Part shown: positions 62,591-64,000 of the stretch, piece by piece | Numbering within the stretch: the first letter of the stretch is position 1 | Layout: each line of letters starts with the position of its first letter | Origin: Bacteroidota bacterium | GTDB lineage: Bacteria; Bacteroidota; Bacteroidia; Chitinophagales; Chitinophagaceae | Direction of reading: 5' to 3' | Length of the DNA: 64,000 nucleotides | Assembly (NCBI GenBank): GCA_018267705.1 | Contig: JAFDXX010000023.1 | Location: forward strand, 248,001-312,000 | The notes under the pieces: model-generated | What the model was told of the DNA's origin: nothing | The model's database searches: none | Seen by the model: the letters and a program-made list of their open reading frames with translations, nothing else | Position numbers and translations under genes: made by a program

Positions 62591-63748
62591 TTATTTTGTT
62601 TTTTCTTGTTTGTTGGCAGAAGAATCTTTAGCAGCAGTAGATGTATTGGCATCTTTTGTTTCAACATACAATTCTCCTTGTGGTTCTTTTGCACCGGCAG
62701 GCTTAGTTCCATGCATAGATTTTATAAAACTTGCAATTTGTTGAATTTGTGCTGGGGAAAAAATGCTTTCCCAAGATTGCATGCCTTTGTCTTTCCATCC
62801 ATATTTAATACTTTTAAATACATCGTGAATGCTGCCGCCATGCAACCAATAATCATCGGTTAAATTAGGGCCAACACCACCTTGCCCTTCTTTACCGTGG
62901 CAAGCAAAACAATTGGTTTCATACAATACTTTACCTGCTGCAATACCATCGGCACCAAGCATTGTAACTGTATTCTCATCAATTAAATTTTTTTGTGTTT
63001 TTAAATATGCTGCATGTTGTTGTTCTGCTTCTTGCATTTCAATTGCATATTCTTGTTCGGGCAATGGTGCAGAGTGAGCAACATGATAACGATATAAATA
63101 AACTATTGCAAACACAATTGATAAAAGAAAAGCAACAGTAAACCATGGCGGTGTTATATTATTTAATTCATGAATACCATCGTAAGAGTGTCCGGTATCT
63201 ATACTTGCTTCTTCTTCAATAGGTTTAAACTTATTCAGTTTATTCCATATTTTTTTTAAGTTGAATGAAGAAACAGGTTTGGCTTCAGTTGCAGTTGCTG
63301 TATCAACATTTGGTTTCAGTAATAATTTTACCATCCAATTCAACGCAAAAATTACTGCCAATTCAACTATTATAATTGCATACAACAACATTCTAAAACC
63401 TGCTATATGTTCAACAGGTGCTTCAACTTTTGCAGGTGTTGCACTATCTGTTGCTTGTGCAATAGTTACAGCACTTATAAACATACAAGCAATAAACATT
63501 AATGTTTTTGTTGTATTTGCAGAAGATGATTTTATAAATCCTTTTTTGTGAAACTTCATAGCAAACAATAAAGTATTTGCTAACGAGATGATTACTATTG
63601 CTAATATTCCAATACATATTACCAATACAGTATCAACATCAAAGGAAGAGCTTTGTGGTTTAGGTTTTGTTGCAGTTTCTTCTGCTATTGCAAAAAACGA
63701 TGATAGTATAAAAATAAATGTTGCAGAAAGTTTTTTTATAATTTGCAT
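62591..63748 (-). CDS. ccoP: cbb3 oxidase subunit CcoP, mono-haem, with extended N-terminus
   Basis: A 385-residue membrane cytochrome. Hydrophobic segments are at about 6-22, 40-64, 82-99, 118-144 and 202-220; the CcoP N-terminal domain signature GIHELNNITPPWFTVAF precedes the last. One haem c site is present, CFACH (Cys280, Cys283, His284), with the likely axial Met in KGMQSWESIF. Proteobacterial CcoP has two haems; the second is absent here. It carries electrons to the CcoN/CcoO core. The C-terminus is a polar Lys/Ala/Thr tail. Confidence 0.9.
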   Translation of the reverse strand: MQIIKKLSATFIFILSSFFAIAEETATKPKPQSSSFDVDTVLVICIGILAIVIISLANTLLFAMKFHKKGFIKSSSANTTKTLMFIACMFISAVTIAQATDSATPAKVEAPVEHIAGFRMLLYAIIIVELAVIFALNWMVKLLLKPNVDTATATEAKPVSSFNLKKIWNKLNKFKPIEEEASIDTGHSYDGIHELNNITPPWFTVAFLLSIVFAIVYLYRYHVAHSAPLPEQEYAIEMQEAEQQHAAYLKTQKNLIDENTVTMLGADGIAAGKVLYETNCFACHGKEGQGGVGPNLTDDYWLHGGSIHDVFKSIKYGWKDKGMQSWESIFSPAQIQQIASFIKSMHGTKPAGAKEPQGELYVETKDANTSTAAKDSSANKQEKTK

Positions 63749-63762
63749 AACGAAACGGGTTA

Positions 63763-63927
63763 TTAATTGTTATCTAACGGAAGTGATTCCATTTCTGAAA
63801 TTGTTTCTTTACTTGTTTTAAAAACAATAATGGTAACTGCTGTAAAAAATGCCACAAACAGTAGTAATGAAATCATTGGATAAATTCCAACGCCTGTTAT
63901 TTTTTCTAAATAGTGTGAAAATTTCAT
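63763..63927 (-). CDS. ccoQ: CcoQ-like small membrane protein
   Basis: A 54-residue protein too short for a standard ORF cut-off: MKFSHYLEKITGVGIYPMIS, a transmembrane helix (about 15-36), then VFKTSKETISEMESLPLDNN. Position between the CcoN/O end and ccoP, and the one-helix, Lys-flanked layout, fit CcoQ (FixQ), which stabilises the oxidase complex. It is 3 bp from the preceding gene. Confidence 0.8.
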   Translation of the reverse strand: MKFSHYLEKITGVGIYPMISLLLFVAFFTAVTIIVFKTSKETISEMESLPLDNN

Positions 63928-63930
63928 ATT

Positions 63931-64000
63931 TTAATTATTTTCTGTTGTACTTTTTAAAGATTCACCGGTTTTAATATCTTTCCCAAGTCTTTGTAAATAA
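63931..64000 (-). CDS. cbb3 oxidase catalytic subunit, C-terminal end (cut by window edge)
   Basis: The last 22 to 23 codons of a gene that continues past position 64000: YLQRLGKDIKTGESLKSTTE and two more Asn. YLQRLGKDI is the usual C-terminal word of the CcoO half; in Bacteroidota CcoN and CcoO are commonly fused, so this is probably the end of a CcoNO fusion. Operon position before ccoQ supports it. Confidence 0.65.
   Translation of the reverse strand, partial: YLQRLGKDIKTGESLKSTTENN

Noticed and set aside
1-64000. CRISPR array, defence island, prophage or rRNA operon
   Set aside because: No regularly spaced repeats, cas-like or phage structural genes, restriction-modification genes or rRNA sequences were recognised on either strand.

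Overview
This window is a gene-dense, AT-rich chromosome segment that reads as the core genome of a Bacteroidota bacterium, most likely family Chitinophagaceae. The lineage call rests on gene content and style, not on a database match: a PorW/SprE-type gliding and type IX secretion protein, a very large TamB, a long signal peptidase I, a GSCFA protein, DUF4199 and DUF2911 proteins, the compact cbb3 oxidase cluster ending in a CcoG-FixH-SafE series, almost no Shine-Dalgarno sequences, and TAnnTTTG-like -7 promoter words. I see no phage, complete insertion sequence, CRISPR array, rRNA operon, replication origin or recognisable defence island.

Layout. 1-3.6 kb: atpZ start (partial), a small membrane coiled-coil protein, and divergently a PorW/SprE-like TPR protein. 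4-10.7 kb: penicillin-binding protein 1A, HscA, an RDD membrane protein, TyrS and a DinB-like DUF1572 protein. 10.8-15.8 kb: a giant TamB whose frame begins well upstream of its first ATG/GTG/TTG codon and seems to start at CTG. 15.8-25.4 kb: BioF, MiaE, GSCFA protein, sialidase lipoprotein, HMG-CoA lyase, RlmB, a NUDIX hydrolase, FtsE, PurM and RibF, followed by tRNA-Pro(GGG) on the minus strand.

25.7-34.6 kb is the most coherent block: an 11-gene co-directional run with tiny gaps or overlaps. It contains a dihydroorotase homologue that has lost most metal ligands, a DUF4199 protein, two glycosyltransferases, a complete GDP-D-glycero-alpha-D-manno-heptose pathway (HddA, GmhA, HddC, GmhB), a secreted unknown, RlmH and a rhomboid protease. 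34.7-41.5 kb: TilS, GlnS, cytidine deaminase, signal peptidase I, a cold-shock protein and an NtrC-family response regulator with no DNA-binding domain. 41.7-48.4 kb: SucC, a CCG-domain Fe-S protein, a two-TM small protein, a conserved unknown, a DUF6580 membrane protein, ManA, YraN, a YkgJ-type cysteine-cluster protein and XerD. 48.5-50.7 kb: an ECF sigma factor overlapping a membrane protein with a TonB-C-like tail, opposite a cysteine-motif membrane protein. 50.8-60 kb: DUF2911, CYTH and SH3/Tudor-like secreted proteins, S9 and M1 peptidases, an M20-type amidohydrolase and a FUSC protein. 60-64 kb: the 3' part of a cbb3 cytochrome oxidase operon (ccoN/O end, ccoQ-like, ccoP, ccoG, ccoH/fixH, safE-like).

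The window is mostly ordinary. The best candidates for something under-described are the pseudo-dihydroorotase heading the heptose/glycosyltransferase operon, the sigma/TonB-C/cysteine-motif locus, the HTH-less NtrC-like regulator next to a cold-shock gene, the CTG-started TamB, a dispersed intergenic repeat present twice, and convergent gene pairs whose stop codons lie in or beside hairpins.
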